Notes: generated from the sequence alone by a model not told the origin. A stretch of 10,628 nucleotides of DNA from Verrucomicrobia bacterium 12-59-8 (GCA_002279765.1 NCCR01000139.1:1-10628), one strand, 5' to 3'; counted from the stretch's first letter, positions 1 through 7,560 are shown. Translations and numbers: made by a program.

Positions 1-450
1 AGGCCAGCGGCGGTGCTAACCACCTTGCGCATGCAGGCCTGCAGCGGCGTTACTGAAACCGGACGCGGGAGCATGAAGCGCAGTTGCGTGAAGAGTTTTT
101 GATCATCGCCGAGGTCGGGAATGCGGATTACTTCCTCACCATCTGGCAACTGCTGCAGGAATGTGAACAACTTGGCATCTCCAAGATTCCCGAGGCAGCA
201 CCACCCCTTAAATTGTTACGATCTTAGCGTTAGAATTGTTTGTTTGATTCGTTTCCAACCACACCTAACACACATCCCCGATAGCGACCGTATGGTGCTG
301 TAAAATCTGCCTGACATCGACTTTGGCCACAACCGCAAGGATGACACGAGTTCGTTACTCTTGAATCGTTACTATTCGAACGCGCCACTATCGTTGCCTG
401 AGTCAATGCTCCGCTTTTGGTAAAGTCGCCAAATTGGCAGATGATCGCCA
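1..450 (+). pseudogene. Decayed internal fragment of a DnaE/DnaE2-type DNA polymerase III alpha subunit
   Basis: No intact frame exists, but pieces in successive frames follow the order of the DnaE catalytic core. Frame 3 (from base 3) gives HLAHAGLQRRY, then a TGA at 54-56, then a stretch containing LREEFLIIAEVGNADYFL and LGI, like the family's 'EL.iI...G...YFL..wdi...a...gI'. At 188-205 frame 2 gives SRGSTT-like coding (RGS at 191-199), matching the GRGSAA(N)S motif. Frame 1 then gives CYDLSV and IRFQPHL, a TAA at 301-303, and LPDIDFGHNRKDD at 307-345, corresponding to the PDIDxDF active-site motif but lacking the third Asp. Frame 3 gives ERATIVA (378-398) followed by TGA, and frame 2 gives SAFGKVAKLADD (410-445). 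Stops and several frameshifts mean it cannot make polymerase. Both ends of the gene are absent, the left possibly outside the window. Identification rests on motif memory, not a search. A DnaE1 origin rather than DnaE2 is possible. Confidence 0.68.
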
Positions 451-523
451 CCGGCAATGCGCACGGAGTTCGCCGCAGGCCAGCCAAACATCAGAGCTTA
501 CCAACGTGGAATTATGCATGGCG

Positions 524-534
524 CCCCCCCCCCC
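524..534. repeat. Homopolymeric C tract (11 C)
   Basis: Eleven consecutive C residues lie about 88 bp upstream of the TetR-family start codon, in a non-coding stretch. Tracts of this length are prone to slipped-strand length change and can alter promoter geometry in some bacteria. Here the tract sits upstream of the weak candidate -35 box, so any effect on expression is speculative. The length could also be slightly misread by sequencing. Confidence 0.85.
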
Positions 535-577
535 TGAGACCGTCCTTGTCTGATGCGCAGGCCCTGAAAAAAAGTGG

Positions 578-606
578 TTGACCAACTCTCGGCGATAAGT
601 TAAACA
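578..606 (+). promoter_or_regulatory. Weak candidate sigma-70-type promoter for the efflux operon
   Basis: TTGACC at 578-583 matches the -35 consensus at five of six positions. With a 17-nt spacer the -10 position falls on TAAACA (601-606), which is a poor match. A second AT-rich block, TATAAA at 613-618, has no good -35 partner. If real, transcription would begin very close to the start codon, giving a very short leader, and the promoter would overlap the inverted repeat at 598-631, so bound repressor would block it. Positional logic supports it more than sequence does. Confidence 0.3.
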
Positions 607-631
607 ACCGCTTATAAACACATGTTTAACT
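598..631. promoter_or_regulatory. Perfect 9-bp inverted repeat, candidate operator of the TetR-family regulator
   Basis: AGTTAAACA (598-606) and TGTTTAACT (623-631) are exact reverse complements separated by 16 nt. The right arm includes the ATG of the regulator gene (622-624). A third related half-site, TAAACA at 615-620, lies between them, and GTTTA at 624-628 pairs with TAAAC at 615-619 across 4 nt. TetR-family dimers commonly bind such palindromes and often repress their own operon. Placement over the promoter and start codon fits autorepression. The repeat is seen directly; its role is inferred. Confidence 0.5.
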
Positions 632-1296
632 CTCCGCCATCCCGTGAACACGATGCTGAGGCGCGCCGCGCGCGCCTGCTCCAGGCCGCCGCCACCGTCT
701 TTGCGCGGGATGGTTTCGAAAAGGCCAGCCTGCGGGACATCTGCCTGAAGGCGCAGGCCAATGTGGCTTCGGTGAAGTATTACTTCGGCAACAAAGAAGG
801 CCTCTACCGCGAAGTCTTCCTGGCATGCCACCGCGAGGCGATCGCCACGGACACCCCAGTCACCCTTGCGGACGGCACGGCACCCGATGAGACACTGCGC
901 CGCTGGATTCACCAGATCCTGTCCTGCGTACTGCTCAAACGCGCCTCAAGCTCTCTGATGAGCCAGATCATGACCCATGAAATGCGCGAGCCCACAGCCT
1001 GCCTGAACGATTTCATCAAGCTCGTCGTCAGGCCGTTTCATGATGAGCTCCATTTCATCATCGCCACCTTGCTTGGCAGACCAGGGGTGGTGGATGAAGA
1101 ATGCACGCTCCTCGGGCATCACATCATCGGTCTCTGTCTGCATTACGACATCTGCCGCGTCGTCATCGACCGGCTTGGACCGCCAGTGCCCAAAACCGAA
1201 GCTGAGGTGCAACGCCTCGCTGACAACATTGCCGACTTTGTTCTCGGCGCGCTCGTATCCCGGCGTGCCGCTGCGCCGAAACCCGCCCCCCGTTAG
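622..1296 (+). CDS. TetR/AcrR-family transcriptional regulator with CerR/CecR-type C-terminal domain
   Basis: This 224-residue protein is a likely ligand-responsive repressor of the downstream efflux genes. Residues ~15-67 form the TetR N-terminal DNA-binding domain: RRARLLQAAATVFARDGF, then ASLRDICLKAQANVASVKYYF as the helix-turn-helix, then NKEGLYREVF. The C-terminal half (~85-215) carries HEMREPTACLNDF and VVRPFHDELHFII, typical of the CerR/CecR ligand-binding domain (formerly DUF1956). E. coli CecR controls an exporter locus, and total length is normal for the family. The start at 622 is preceded by an in-frame TAA at 601-603, so no earlier start is possible. No Shine-Dalgarno is visible. 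It is first in the operon, 10 nt before the adaptor gene, and a 9-bp inverted repeat overlaps its start. The inducing compound cannot be read from sequence. Family call is firm, the subfamily somewhat less so. Confidence 0.92.
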   Translation: MFNSPPSREHDAEARRARLLQAAATVFARDGFEKASLRDICLKAQANVASVKYYFGNKEGLYREVFLACHREAIATDTPVTLADGTAPDETLRRWIHQILSCVLLKRASSSLMSQIMTHEMREPTACLNDFIKLVVRPFHDELHFIIATLLGRPGVVDEECTLLGHHIIGLCLHYDICRVVIDRLGPPVPKTEAEVQRLADNIADFVLGALVSRRAAAPKPAPR

Positions 1297-1306
1297 AAAA
1301 TCAGTC

Positions 1307-2407
1307 ATGACATCTTCCCTTCGCAACTACTGCCACGCACTCGGCCTCAGCGCCCTGAGCTTCGCCCTGACCGGCTGCGGCAAAGCACCTGCTGCCGCAC
1401 CTTCCGTGGAGCAAAAAGCGGTCGCAGCGATCACCGTTAAAACGGCCACCGCGCAGGAAGTGCCCGTGCCGCGCTATCTTCGCCTCACAGGTGAGATCAC
1501 CGCCGCGCAGAATGCCGCCGTTGCCGCAGACACCACCGGCAAGGTGGTCGAGACGCCCGTCGAGCGTGGCACCGTCGTCAAAGCGGGCGATGTCCTAGTG
1601 CAGCTCGACAGCCGCACCGCCGAGCTCAATCTCGCCGAAGCCGAAGCCAATGTGGTGCAGGCGAAATCAAAACTCGATCTCGCAGAGAGCGAGGTGAAGC
1701 GCAACGAGCCGCTGGTTCAAATGAAGGCCGTGGCTGCCACGGACTTCGCACGCATCAAGGCGGATCGCGATGGTGCCGCAGCGAGTCTGTCCGCCGCTGA
1801 AGCGCGCCGTGACATGACCAAGAAGGCCCTGGCCGATGCCACCATTCGCGCGCCGTTTGACGGCACCGTGGCCGAGCGATTTGTGACTGCAGGCGAGTAC
1901 GTCATGGCCAACTCGAAGGTCGCGCAGGTCATTGATCTGGATCACCTACGCCTGCTCGTGAATGTCGCAGAGCCCTCCGTGGGACTCATCCGCGTGGGGC
2001 AGACGGTGGAATTCAGCGTGTCCCCGTATCCGGGAGAGGTTTTCACCGGCACGGTCAAATTCATCGGTGCGGCTGTCCGCGCTGAAACGCGGGATCTCCA
2101 GGTGGAGGCTGAAGTAACGAACACCGATGGCCGCCTGCGGCCCGGACTCTTTGCCGAGGCGCACCTGACACTGCCGAAGCAGACCGCCATCACCATTCCC
2201 GTGAACGCCGTGCGCACCGATGGTGCCACCCAGAAAGTCTGGGTGGTCGAGTCAGGTCAGCTCACCGAGCGCCTGGTGGAAGTGGGAGAGACGGACAAGG
2301 ACCACATCGAAATCCGCCGGGGTGTGAAGAAGGGCGAAAACGTCGTGCTCTCTCCCGGCGCGGATGCCGCAGACGGTGTGCCGGTGATGGCCATCCCCCA
2401 AACTTAA
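1307..2407 (+). CDS. RND efflux periplasmic adaptor subunit (membrane fusion protein), lipoprotein
   Basis: A 366-residue adaptor that would link the inner-membrane pump to the outer-membrane channel. The frame stays open upstream to 1040 inside the regulator gene, but ATG at 1307 is chosen because it begins a proper lipoprotein signal: a short basic N-terminus, a hydrophobic core and the lipobox LTGC with Cys24. Order of domains: the first lipoyl half-motif at ~69-100 (VVETPVERGTVVKAGDVLVQ); an Ala/Glu-rich alpha-helical hairpin at ~104-175 that docks to the outer-membrane factor; the second lipoyl half at ~177-210 (ATIRAPFDGTVAERFV); a beta-barrel at ~215-290 (RPGLFAEAHL); and the membrane-proximal domain at ~295-360. 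This is the AcrA/MexA plan at normal length. The start lies 10 nt after the regulator stop and the permease follows after 20 nt, so translation is probably coupled. Substrate is unknown. Confidence 0.93.
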   Translation: MTSSLRNYCHALGLSALSFALTGCGKAPAAAPSVEQKAVAAITVKTATAQEVPVPRYLRLTGEITAAQNAAVAADTTGKVVETPVERGTVVKAGDVLVQLDSRTAELNLAEAEANVVQAKSKLDLAESEVKRNEPLVQMKAVAATDFARIKADRDGAAASLSAAEARRDMTKKALADATIRAPFDGTVAERFVTAGEYVMANSKVAQVIDLDHLRLLVNVAEPSVGLIRVGQTVEFSVSPYPGEVFTGTVKFIGAAVRAETRDLQVEAEVTNTDGRLRPGLFAEAHLTLPKQTAITIPVNAVRTDGATQKVWVVESGQLTERLVEVGETDKDHIEIRRGVKKGENVVLSPGADAADGVPVMAIPQT

Positions 2408-2427
2408 CCCTTCTCTTTTTTCACCTT
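2408..2427 (+). promoter_or_regulatory. Pyrimidine-rich leader without Shine-Dalgarno, before the permease gene
   Basis: The 20-nt gap between adaptor and permease is almost entirely C and T (a C/T run with only two A residues) and has no GGAG-like box. Translation must rely on another route, for example ribosomal protein S1 binding to pyrimidine-rich RNA or re-initiation by ribosomes finishing the adaptor gene. The composition is seen directly; the mechanism is inferred. Confidence 0.5.
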
Positions 2428-5400
2428 ATGCAATGGCTCGCCCGCATCTGTGTTCAGCGTCCTGTCCTCGCCAGCGTCATCGTGCTGGTGTTTGTGGTCG
2501 TCGGTATCATTGGCTTCACCCGACTACCGGTGGACCGCTTTCCCAAGGTGGACTTCCCCACCGTCGCCATCACCACGCGTCTCAACGGTGCCACGCCGAA
2601 GGAAGTGGAAACGCAGATCACCGACAAGATTGAAGAAGCGGTGAACACCGTCAGCGGCATTGATGAACTGCGCTCCGTTTCCAGCGAAGGCATCTCCCAG
2701 GTCATCGTCGTCTTCCTGCTGGAGAAGAACGTGGACGTGGCTGCGCAGGAAATCCGCGACCGAGTGAACCGCATCATCTCCGAACTCCCCGACGATGCGG
2801 ATCCGCCCATCGTGGAAAAGCTCGACCCCGATGCCTCGCCAATCCTCAACGTCGCGCTGACCGCTGATCGCCCGGCGCGTGAGATCACCGAATACGCGGA
2901 CAAGGTTCTCCGCCGTCAGCTCGAAAGCGTGCCCGGCGTGGGTCAGGCCACGCTGCTGGGCGGACGCAAGCGCCAGATCAATGTGTGGATGGACCCCGTG
3001 CGCCTGCGCTCCTTCAATCTCACTGCCATTGATGTGCAGAAGGCGCTGCGTTCGCAGAATGTGCAGATTCCCGCAGGCACCGTGAAGGACGCCGCTAGTC
3101 AGGCAGGCCTGCGCGTCCTCGGCAAGGCTGGCTCCGTGGAGGAACTCCGCCAGATGGTCGTGCGCGAAAAAGACGGCGGCCTTGTGCGCCTCGCAGATGT
3201 GGCCCGCGTGCAAGATGGCGAAGAGGAGCCGCAGACCGCCGCACGGCGCAATGGCATCCCCAGCGTGGTGATTTCCCTGCGCAAGCAGTCCGGAGAAAAC
3301 ACCATCAAGGTGGTGGATGCGGTGCAGGAGCGGCTGGCCGAAGTGCAAAAGCTCCTGCCTGAGGGCTACCAGATCAATGTCGTGCGTGACAACTCCCTCG
3401 TCATCCGCACCAGCACGCATGCGGTGCAGGAGCATCTCGTGCTCGGTGCCGTGTTTGCCGCGCTCATCGTGCTGCTCTTCCTCGGCAACACCCGCGCCAC
3501 CGTCATCGCCGCCCTTTCCATTCCCACCTCCATCATCGCCGCGTTCGGCGTCATGTGGGCGCAGGATGTCACGCTCAATCAGATCAGCCTAGTCGCCCTT
3601 GCACTCGCCGTCGGCATCGTGATCGACGACGCCATCATCGTCGTTGAAAACATCGTCCATCACATGGAGGAGAAAGGCGAAAATGCGCATGACGCCGCCA
3701 TCAATGGCACGAAGGAGATCGGTCTCGCCGTCATGGCCACCACGCTCTCACTGCTGGCCGTGTTTGTCCCCGTGGCCTTCCTCAGCGGCATCGTCGGCAT
3801 GTTCCTGAAGAGCTTCGGCCTGACCATGGCTTTTGCCATCGCGGTTTCGTTGCTCATCAGTTTCACCCTGGTGCCATCCCTCGCCGCACGTATGCTCGGC
3901 CGCAGACGCAAGAGCTGGATCGAGCGCTCGCTGGACCGTGTGGTGAATGTTTTCTACCGCCCCATCGAAGCTCTCTACATGATCATGCTGCGCTTCTCCA
4001 TGCGGCACCGCTGGGTCATCCTGCTCGCCTGCTTCGGCGCTCTGGCCTCGCTGCCGCTGCTCATGGGCATCGTGCAAAAGAGCTTCATGCCACCCACGGA
4101 AGAGGCCGAGTTCATCGTGAACATCCGCGTCCCGGAAGGCACCACGCTGGCCTCCACGGATCTGCTGGGAGAGCGCGTGGCACGCAGCATCCGTGCCCTG
4201 CCCGGCGTGGAGTCCACGCTGCTGACCATTGGCGACAATGACCAGCGCGTGCCCAATCTCGCAGGCATCTATGTGCGCCTCACCGATCCCGACACACGTG
4301 AAGCCACGCAGCAGGACATCATGGATCAGGTGCGCAAAAAGATCCTGCCCAAGTACCCCGCCGAATGGCGCATGACCGTTCTTGCCGTGCCGCCGTTCAA
4401 CACCGGCCAGTCCAGCGCCAACATTCAGTTCTACGTCGCCGGGCCGGATCTCGACCGCCTCACCAGCGCCACGGATGCCATCATGAAAGGGGCCAAAGAC
4501 ATTCCCGGCATCCGCGATCTGGACTCCACCCTCATCAGCGGCAAGCCCGAGATCACCGCCAGCGTGGACCGCAGCAAGGCAGGCCAGCTTGGCGTCAATA
4601 TTGCCGATCTTTCCACCACGCTGCGTCTGCTCGTGGGTGGTCTCGATGTCTCCACTTATGATGAAGGCGGTGAGCAGTACGACATCCACCTGCGCGCTGA
4701 AGCCGGCTACCGCAACAACCTTGAAGCCATGGAGCAGCTCTCCGTGCCCAGCGCCAGTGGCGTGCCCGTGGCGCTCGACAATGTGCTGAAGCTGGAGCAG
4801 ACCTCCGGCCCCTCGCAGATCGACCGCCTAAACCGCCGCCGCCAGGTGACCATCAGCGCGAACAACGCGCCGGACGTGGGCGAAAGCCAGATCGTGGATG
4901 CCATCGATGCGCTGGTGAAAACGCAAAATCTTCCCGCCGACTACAGCAGCGGCGTCGCTGGCCGGTCCAAGGAAATGGCCCGCACCGGCAAGGCCTTTGG
5001 CATGGCCTTCCTCATGGCCTTTGTGTTCATGTACCTCATCCTCGCCGCGCAGTTTGAGAGCTGGATTCATCCGCTCACTATTCTCCTCGCTCTGCCGCTC
5101 ACGCTGCCCTTTGCCATCCTCTCGCTCATCATCTTTGGCCAGTCGCTCAATCTCTTCTCCATGCTCGGCGTGCTTGTGCTGTTTGGCATGGTGAAGAAAA
5201 ACGGCATCCTGCAGATCGACCACACCATCCAGCTGCGTGCGCGTGGGCTGGACAGATTGGAGGCCATCCTCAAAGCCAACAAAGACCGGCTTCGCCCCAT
5301 CCTCATGACCACGCTCGCCTTCGTCGCGGGCATGGTGCCCATGATGCTCGCACGCGGTGTGGGCGCTGCGTTCAACAATGCCACTGCAGGCGTCATCCTC

Positions 5401-5577
5401 GGTGGTCAGACGCTCTCTCTGCTGCTCACGCTGCTCGCCACGCCCGTCATCTATTCCTACTTCGATGACTTCGTCGAATGGCGCCGCCGCCGCGCTGAAA
5501 AGCGTGAAGCACGCCGCGCCGCACGCGAAGCCGCCCTGCCTCCCGAGCCCGCCACTCCCGCCCCTGCCTCCGCTTAA
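2428..5577 (+). CDS. HAE1-type RND multidrug efflux permease (AcrB/MexB-like)
   Basis: This 1049-residue inner-membrane pump, of normal family length, would use the proton gradient to extrude hydrophobic compounds. It shows the duplicated RND plan: TM1 at ~12-32, a large periplasmic loop, TM2-TM6 at ~335-490, TM7 at ~529-547, a second large loop, and TM8-TM12 at ~857-1014. TM4 holds the proton-relay pair Asp400-Asp401 ([14 protein letters not shown]), matching AcrB Asp407-Asp408. TM10 carries [14 protein letters not shown], with Lys924 in the place of AcrB Lys940. Near the N-terminus, the family signature [15 protein letters not shown] is present. The HAE1 rather than metal-pump assignment follows from these motifs and from the absence of the heavy-metal-specific residues. 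The cytoplasmic tail from ~1017 is strongly basic ([14 protein letters not shown]) and ends Pro/Ala-rich. The gene sits between its adaptor and channel genes. Drug range cannot be predicted. Confidence 0.96.
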   Translation: MQWLARICVQRPVLASVIVLVFVVVGIIGFTRLPVDRFPKVDFPTVAITTRLNGATPKEVETQITDKIEEAVNTVSGIDELRSVSSEGISQVIVVFLLEKNVDVAAQEIRDRVNRIISELPDDADPPIVEKLDPDASPILNVALTADRPAREITEYADKVLRRQLESVPGVGQATLLGGRKRQINVWMDPVRLRSFNLTAIDVQKALRSQNVQIPAGTVKDAASQAGLRVLGKAGSVEELRQMVVREKDGGLVRLADVARVQDGEEEPQTAARRNGIPSVVISLRKQSGENTIKVVDAVQERLAEVQKLLPEGYQINVVRDNSLVIRTSTHAVQEHLVLGAVFAALIVLLFLGNTRATVIAALSIPTSIIAAFGVMWAQDVTLNQISLVALALAVGIVIDDAIIVVENIVHHMEEKGENAHDAAINGTKEIGLAVMATTLSLLAVFVPVAFLSGIVGMFLKSFGLTMAFAIAVSLLISFTLVPSLAARMLGRRRKSWIERSLDRVVNVFYRPIEALYMIMLRFSMRHRWVILLACFGALASLPLLMGIVQKSFMPPTEEAEFIVNIRVPEGTTLASTDLLGERVARSIRALPGVESTLLTIGDNDQRVPNLAGIYVRLTDPDTREATQQDIMDQVRKKILPKYPAEWRMTVLAVPPFNTGQSSANIQFYVAGPDLDRLTSATDAIMKGAKDIPGIRDLDSTLISGKPEITASVDRSKAGQLGVNIADLSTTLRLLVGGLDVSTYDEGGEQYDIHLRAEAGYRNNLEAMEQLSVPSASGVPVALDNVLKLEQTSGPSQIDRLNRRRQVTISANNAPDVGESQIVDAIDALVKTQNLPADYSSGVAGRSKEMARTGKAFGMAFLMAFVFMYLILAAQFESWIHPLTILLALPLTLPFAILSLIIFGQSLNLFSMLGVLVLFGMVKKNGILQIDHTIQLRARGLDRLEAILKANKDRLRPILMTTLAFVAGMVPMMLARGVGAAFNNATAGVILGGQTLSLLLTLLATPVIYSYFDDFVEWRRRRAEKREARRAAREAALPPEPATPAPASA

Positions 5578-5602
5578 AGCCCCTCCCCTTCCCTCCTACA
5601 TC
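5578..5602 (+). promoter_or_regulatory. C/T-rich leader containing CCTCC, before the outer-membrane factor gene
   Basis: The 25-nt gap after the permease stop is dominated by C and T and includes CCCCTCCCC and CCCTCCTAC. CCTCC is the same sense as the anti-Shine-Dalgarno core of 16S rRNA, so it cannot pair with the ribosome. No purine-rich box is present. Initiation at 5603 is therefore probably S1-dependent or by re-initiation. Confidence 0.5.
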
Positions 5603-7009
5603 ATGCTCACTCACGCCTCACGCCTCTGCCATGTCCCCGTCCTCCTTCTGGGGCTCGCGGCCTGCACCGTCGGGCCTGATTATAAAAAGCCCGACACCAC
5701 CGACATCACACCCGCCACCTGGCGCTGGCAGGCCAGCGCACCGCGCGACGCCGCACCTAAAGGCGACTGGTGGAAGGTGTTTCATGACAGCGAACTCGAC
5801 CGTCTGGAAGCCCTCGCGCTCGCGGACAATCAAAACCTCCGCGCCGCCTTTTCCCGCATCCAGCAAGCACGCGCCAACGCCCGTGCCGCCGCCACTGATT
5901 GGCTGCCCAATCTCGGCATCAACTCACGCAACAAGCGTGAGCGAACCTCCGCCCATCTGCCCACGCCCGTTCCCGTCAATATCCCCTCCGCACAGATCAA
6001 CACCTTCAGCGAGACCCTGGACCTAAGCTATGAGCTCGATCTCTGGGGCAAGGTGCGGCGCACCTTTGAATCCGCCCGCGCTCAGGCCGAGTCGAGCGCG
6101 GCAGATTTCAACAACGTGCTCCTCACTCTGACCGGCGATGTCGCCGCCACCTACTTCCAGGTCCGTGCGCTAGATGCCGACCTCGCCTCACTGCGCCGGA
6201 CCATCGCGCTGCGTGAAAAAAGCCTCGGCCTCATCCAGCAGCGCTTCAATGCCGGCACCATTCAGGAGACCGATGTGGCCCGCTCCAAAACCGAAGTCGC
6301 CACCGCCAAGGCCGAACTCGCCGACATCAAACGCCAGCGCCAGGAAGCCTCCGACAATCTCTCTCTCCTCTGCGGCGTGCCCGCCACCCATTTCACTCTG
6401 GCCGAGCGCCCCCTGCGCGGCTCACCGCCCGTCATTCCCGCCGGACTGCCTGCCAACGTACTCGAACGCCGTCCCGATGTGGCCGCAGCAGAGCGCATTG
6501 TCGCCGCGCGCAATGCCGACATCGGCGTCGCCACAGCAGCCTACTTCCCCGCCATCAGCCTCACCGGCCAGGGCGGCTTCTTGAGCAAGGACACCAGCAG
6601 CCTCTTCACCACCGACAGCCGCGTCTGGTCCATCGGTCCCAGCGTCAGCCTGCCCGTCACCGGCTTCGCCCTCATCCGCGCCAACGTCCGCAAAAAGCGT
6701 GAAGCGCGGGAGGAAGCCATCGCCAGCTACCGTCAGGCCGTGCTCTCCGCATTGAAAGACGTCGAGTCCACCCTCGCCCAGACCCGCTACCGCGCCGAGC
6801 AATCCGCCGCCCAAAACGAAGCCCTCGCCGCCGCCTCCCAAGCCGCCGATCTCACCCGCGCCCGCTACGACAGCGGCGCCACCGGTTACCTCGAATTCCT
6901 CGACGCCGAACGCACCCGCCTGCAAACCGAACGCCAGGCCAATCAGGTGACCGCCCAGCGCTTCATCGCCACCGTCCGCCTCGTCAAAGCCATGGGTGGC
7001 GGGTGGTAA
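5603..7009 (+). CDS. Outer-membrane factor lipoprotein of the efflux pump (NodT/OprM family, TolC-like)
   Basis: A 468-residue channel completing the tripartite pump. The frame is open from 5357 inside the permease gene, but ATG at 5603 gives a lipoprotein signal: a basic start, the core VPVLLLGLAAC and lipobox LAAC with Cys21, followed by the usual TVGPDYKKP of the NodT family. DWWKVFHDSELDRL at ~55-68 opens the first outer-membrane efflux (OEP) repeat, to ~260, with SYELDLWGKVRR inside it. The second repeat (~280-465) includes LERRPDVAAAE and ends in ARYDSGATGYLEFLDAERT. The C-terminus MGGGW is typical of the family. Length is normal. As an acylated trimer it would span the outer membrane and extend into the periplasm to meet the adaptor hairpins. 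It is last in the operon; no clear rho-independent terminator with a T run follows. Confidence 0.94.
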   Translation: MLTHASRLCHVPVLLLGLAACTVGPDYKKPDTTDITPATWRWQASAPRDAAPKGDWWKVFHDSELDRLEALALADNQNLRAAFSRIQQARANARAAATDWLPNLGINSRNKRERTSAHLPTPVPVNIPSAQINTFSETLDLSYELDLWGKVRRTFESARAQAESSAADFNNVLLTLTGDVAATYFQVRALDADLASLRRTIALREKSLGLIQQRFNAGTIQETDVARSKTEVATAKAELADIKRQRQEASDNLSLLCGVPATHFTLAERPLRGSPPVIPAGLPANVLERRPDVAAAERIVAARNADIGVATAAYFPAISLTGQGGFLSKDTSSLFTTDSRVWSIGPSVSLPVTGFALIRANVRKKREAREEAIASYRQAVLSALKDVESTLAQTRYRAEQSAAQNEALAAASQAADLTRARYDSGATGYLEFLDAERTRLQTERQANQVTAQRFIATVRLVKAMGGGW

Positions 7010-7330
7010 TGGGTTCGGCCTGAAGGGGCACGCGGTTAAGCGTACTGGTGAATAACAGGCCATTCAAGAAACGCGACAGCGTCTTGGAACCGTAACGCAG
7101 CGGAGATAGACAGCCACAGACTGCCCGAAGGGTGAGCAACGCGAATCCATGAGGTGGCAGAGATGCACGGCAGAGGCGGCAGAAAGGAAGCGCCATACTT
7201 GAGAATCAAAGGCTGAAGGATTCCGTTGAACGGAGCGGATGAGACTGCTCGGCATGGAAACCGCCCCCCCTCCGCGCCCCGTCATGCGCCTGGGGCGGAA
7301 GCACGGCAGGGAGTAAACGCATTGTAAACC
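7010..7330. other. GC-rich intergenic stretch with internal repeats, no convincing gene
   Basis: No frame here looks coding. Two similar segments occur: CCGTAACGCAGCGGAGATAG at 7090-7109 and CCGTTGAACGGAGCGGATGA at 7223-7242, each followed shortly by GAC. Small palindromes are present: GGCCTG (7017-7022) with CAGGCC (7056-7061), ACGC/GCGT around 7030-7043, CCC-GAA-GGG near 7129-7137, and TCCGTTGAACGGA at 7222-7234. The texture would suit a dispersed intergenic repeat or a structured RNA, but neither can be established from one copy. Confidence 0.4.
7275..7297. other. GC-rich hairpin without T run
   Basis: CGCCCC (7275-7280) pairs with GGGGCG (7292-7297) across an 11-nt loop. There is no U tract on either side, so it is a poor rho-independent terminator. 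It could contribute to stopping transcription from the pump operon or to a folded RNA. Low confidence in any function. Confidence 0.3.
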
Positions 7331-7352
7331 AATAGCTTGCGCCACATATAAT
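7322..7352 (+). promoter_or_regulatory. Candidate promoter for the Ig-repeat protein gene
   Basis: A perfect TATAAT lies at 7347-7352, at the point where GC-rich DNA gives way to an AT-rich tract. TTGTAA at 7322-7327 matches the -35 consensus at four of six positions, with a 19-nt spacer that is longer than ideal. If used, the transcript would carry a leader of about 200 nt before the ATG at 7561. In DNA this AT-rich a chance TATAAT is not rare, so confidence is limited. Confidence 0.35.
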
Positions 7353-7560
7353 CATAACATAACTGGCATATTTTTTATGATATGCTCATGGCATTTATCT
7401 AAAAAATAATCTGTAATTTTACCTTAACACATCAAGATAAAAGGTTAAGTTGTAATAATTAAATAATAGGCATTTGGCCTGCTTATTTTTCTTCACAAGA
7501 ATAAAACCTCGTTTTATCTAATGCCATAATTCGATTTAAACTAAGCAATTTAATTATTCG
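7331..7560. other. AT-rich intergenic island upstream of the Ig-repeat protein gene
   Basis: About 230 bp are strikingly AT-rich against a GC-rich window, and no frame is credibly coding. GGCAT occurs at 7365-7369, 7390-7394 and 7469-7473, with the inverse ATGCC at 7521-7525; ATGGCATT (7388-7395) and AATGCCAT (7520-7527) are an exact 8-bp inverted repeat. Further inverted repeats are GCATAT/ATATGC (7366-7371 and 7380-7385) and CTTAAC/GTTAAG (7423-7428 and 7444-7449). The island could be a regulatory leader, a site for nucleoid-associated proteins, or a scar of inserted foreign DNA. Confidence 0.55.
7501..7517. promoter_or_regulatory. Perfect 7-bp hairpin or operator-like palindrome 43 bp before the Ig-repeat gene
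   Basis: ATAAAAC, a 3-nt CTC loop and GTTTTAT form an exact inverted repeat within the AT-rich leader. A stem with this much A-T pairing would be weak as RNA, so a protein-binding palindrome is equally likely. Function is not shown by sequence. Confidence 0.4.

Noticed and set aside
403..912. Minus-strand open frame of 169 codons spanning the operon leader and the TetR domain
   Set aside because: It runs antisense through the conserved helix-turn-helix of the regulator and through the C-tract and operator region, and its product resembles nothing.
1040..1306. Upstream extension of the adaptor reading frame into the regulator gene
   Set aside because: ATG at 1307 starts a proper lipoprotein signal with lipobox LTGC. 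The extension would bury this signal and overlap the regulator in another frame.
2524..3435. Long open frame on the minus strand (303 codons) inside the permease gene
   Set aside because: It lies wholly within the permease gene, whose protein is recognisable over its full length. The antisense product is His/Gly/Asp-rich without any known domain, typical of GC-biased mirror frames.
3748..4689. Minus-strand open frame of 313 codons inside the permease gene
   Set aside because: Same reason: antisense to conserved RND sequence, low-complexity composition and no recognisable domain.
5357..5602. Upstream extension of the outer-membrane factor frame into the permease gene
   Set aside because: ATG at 5603 gives the signal with lipobox LAAC. 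The extension is antithetical to export and overlaps the last conserved TM segment of the permease.
7064..7345. Minus-strand open frame of 93 codons in the intergenic region
   Set aside because: The product is rich in Arg, Ser, Cys and Pro with no domain, and the underlying DNA looks like non-coding repeat sequence. It could only be rescued by conservation data.
7469..7490. Possible terminator: AGGC/GCCT stem followed by TTATTTTTC
   Set aside because: The stem is only four base pairs and lies in AT-rich DNA within the likely leader of the next gene, about 460 bp beyond the operon stop.
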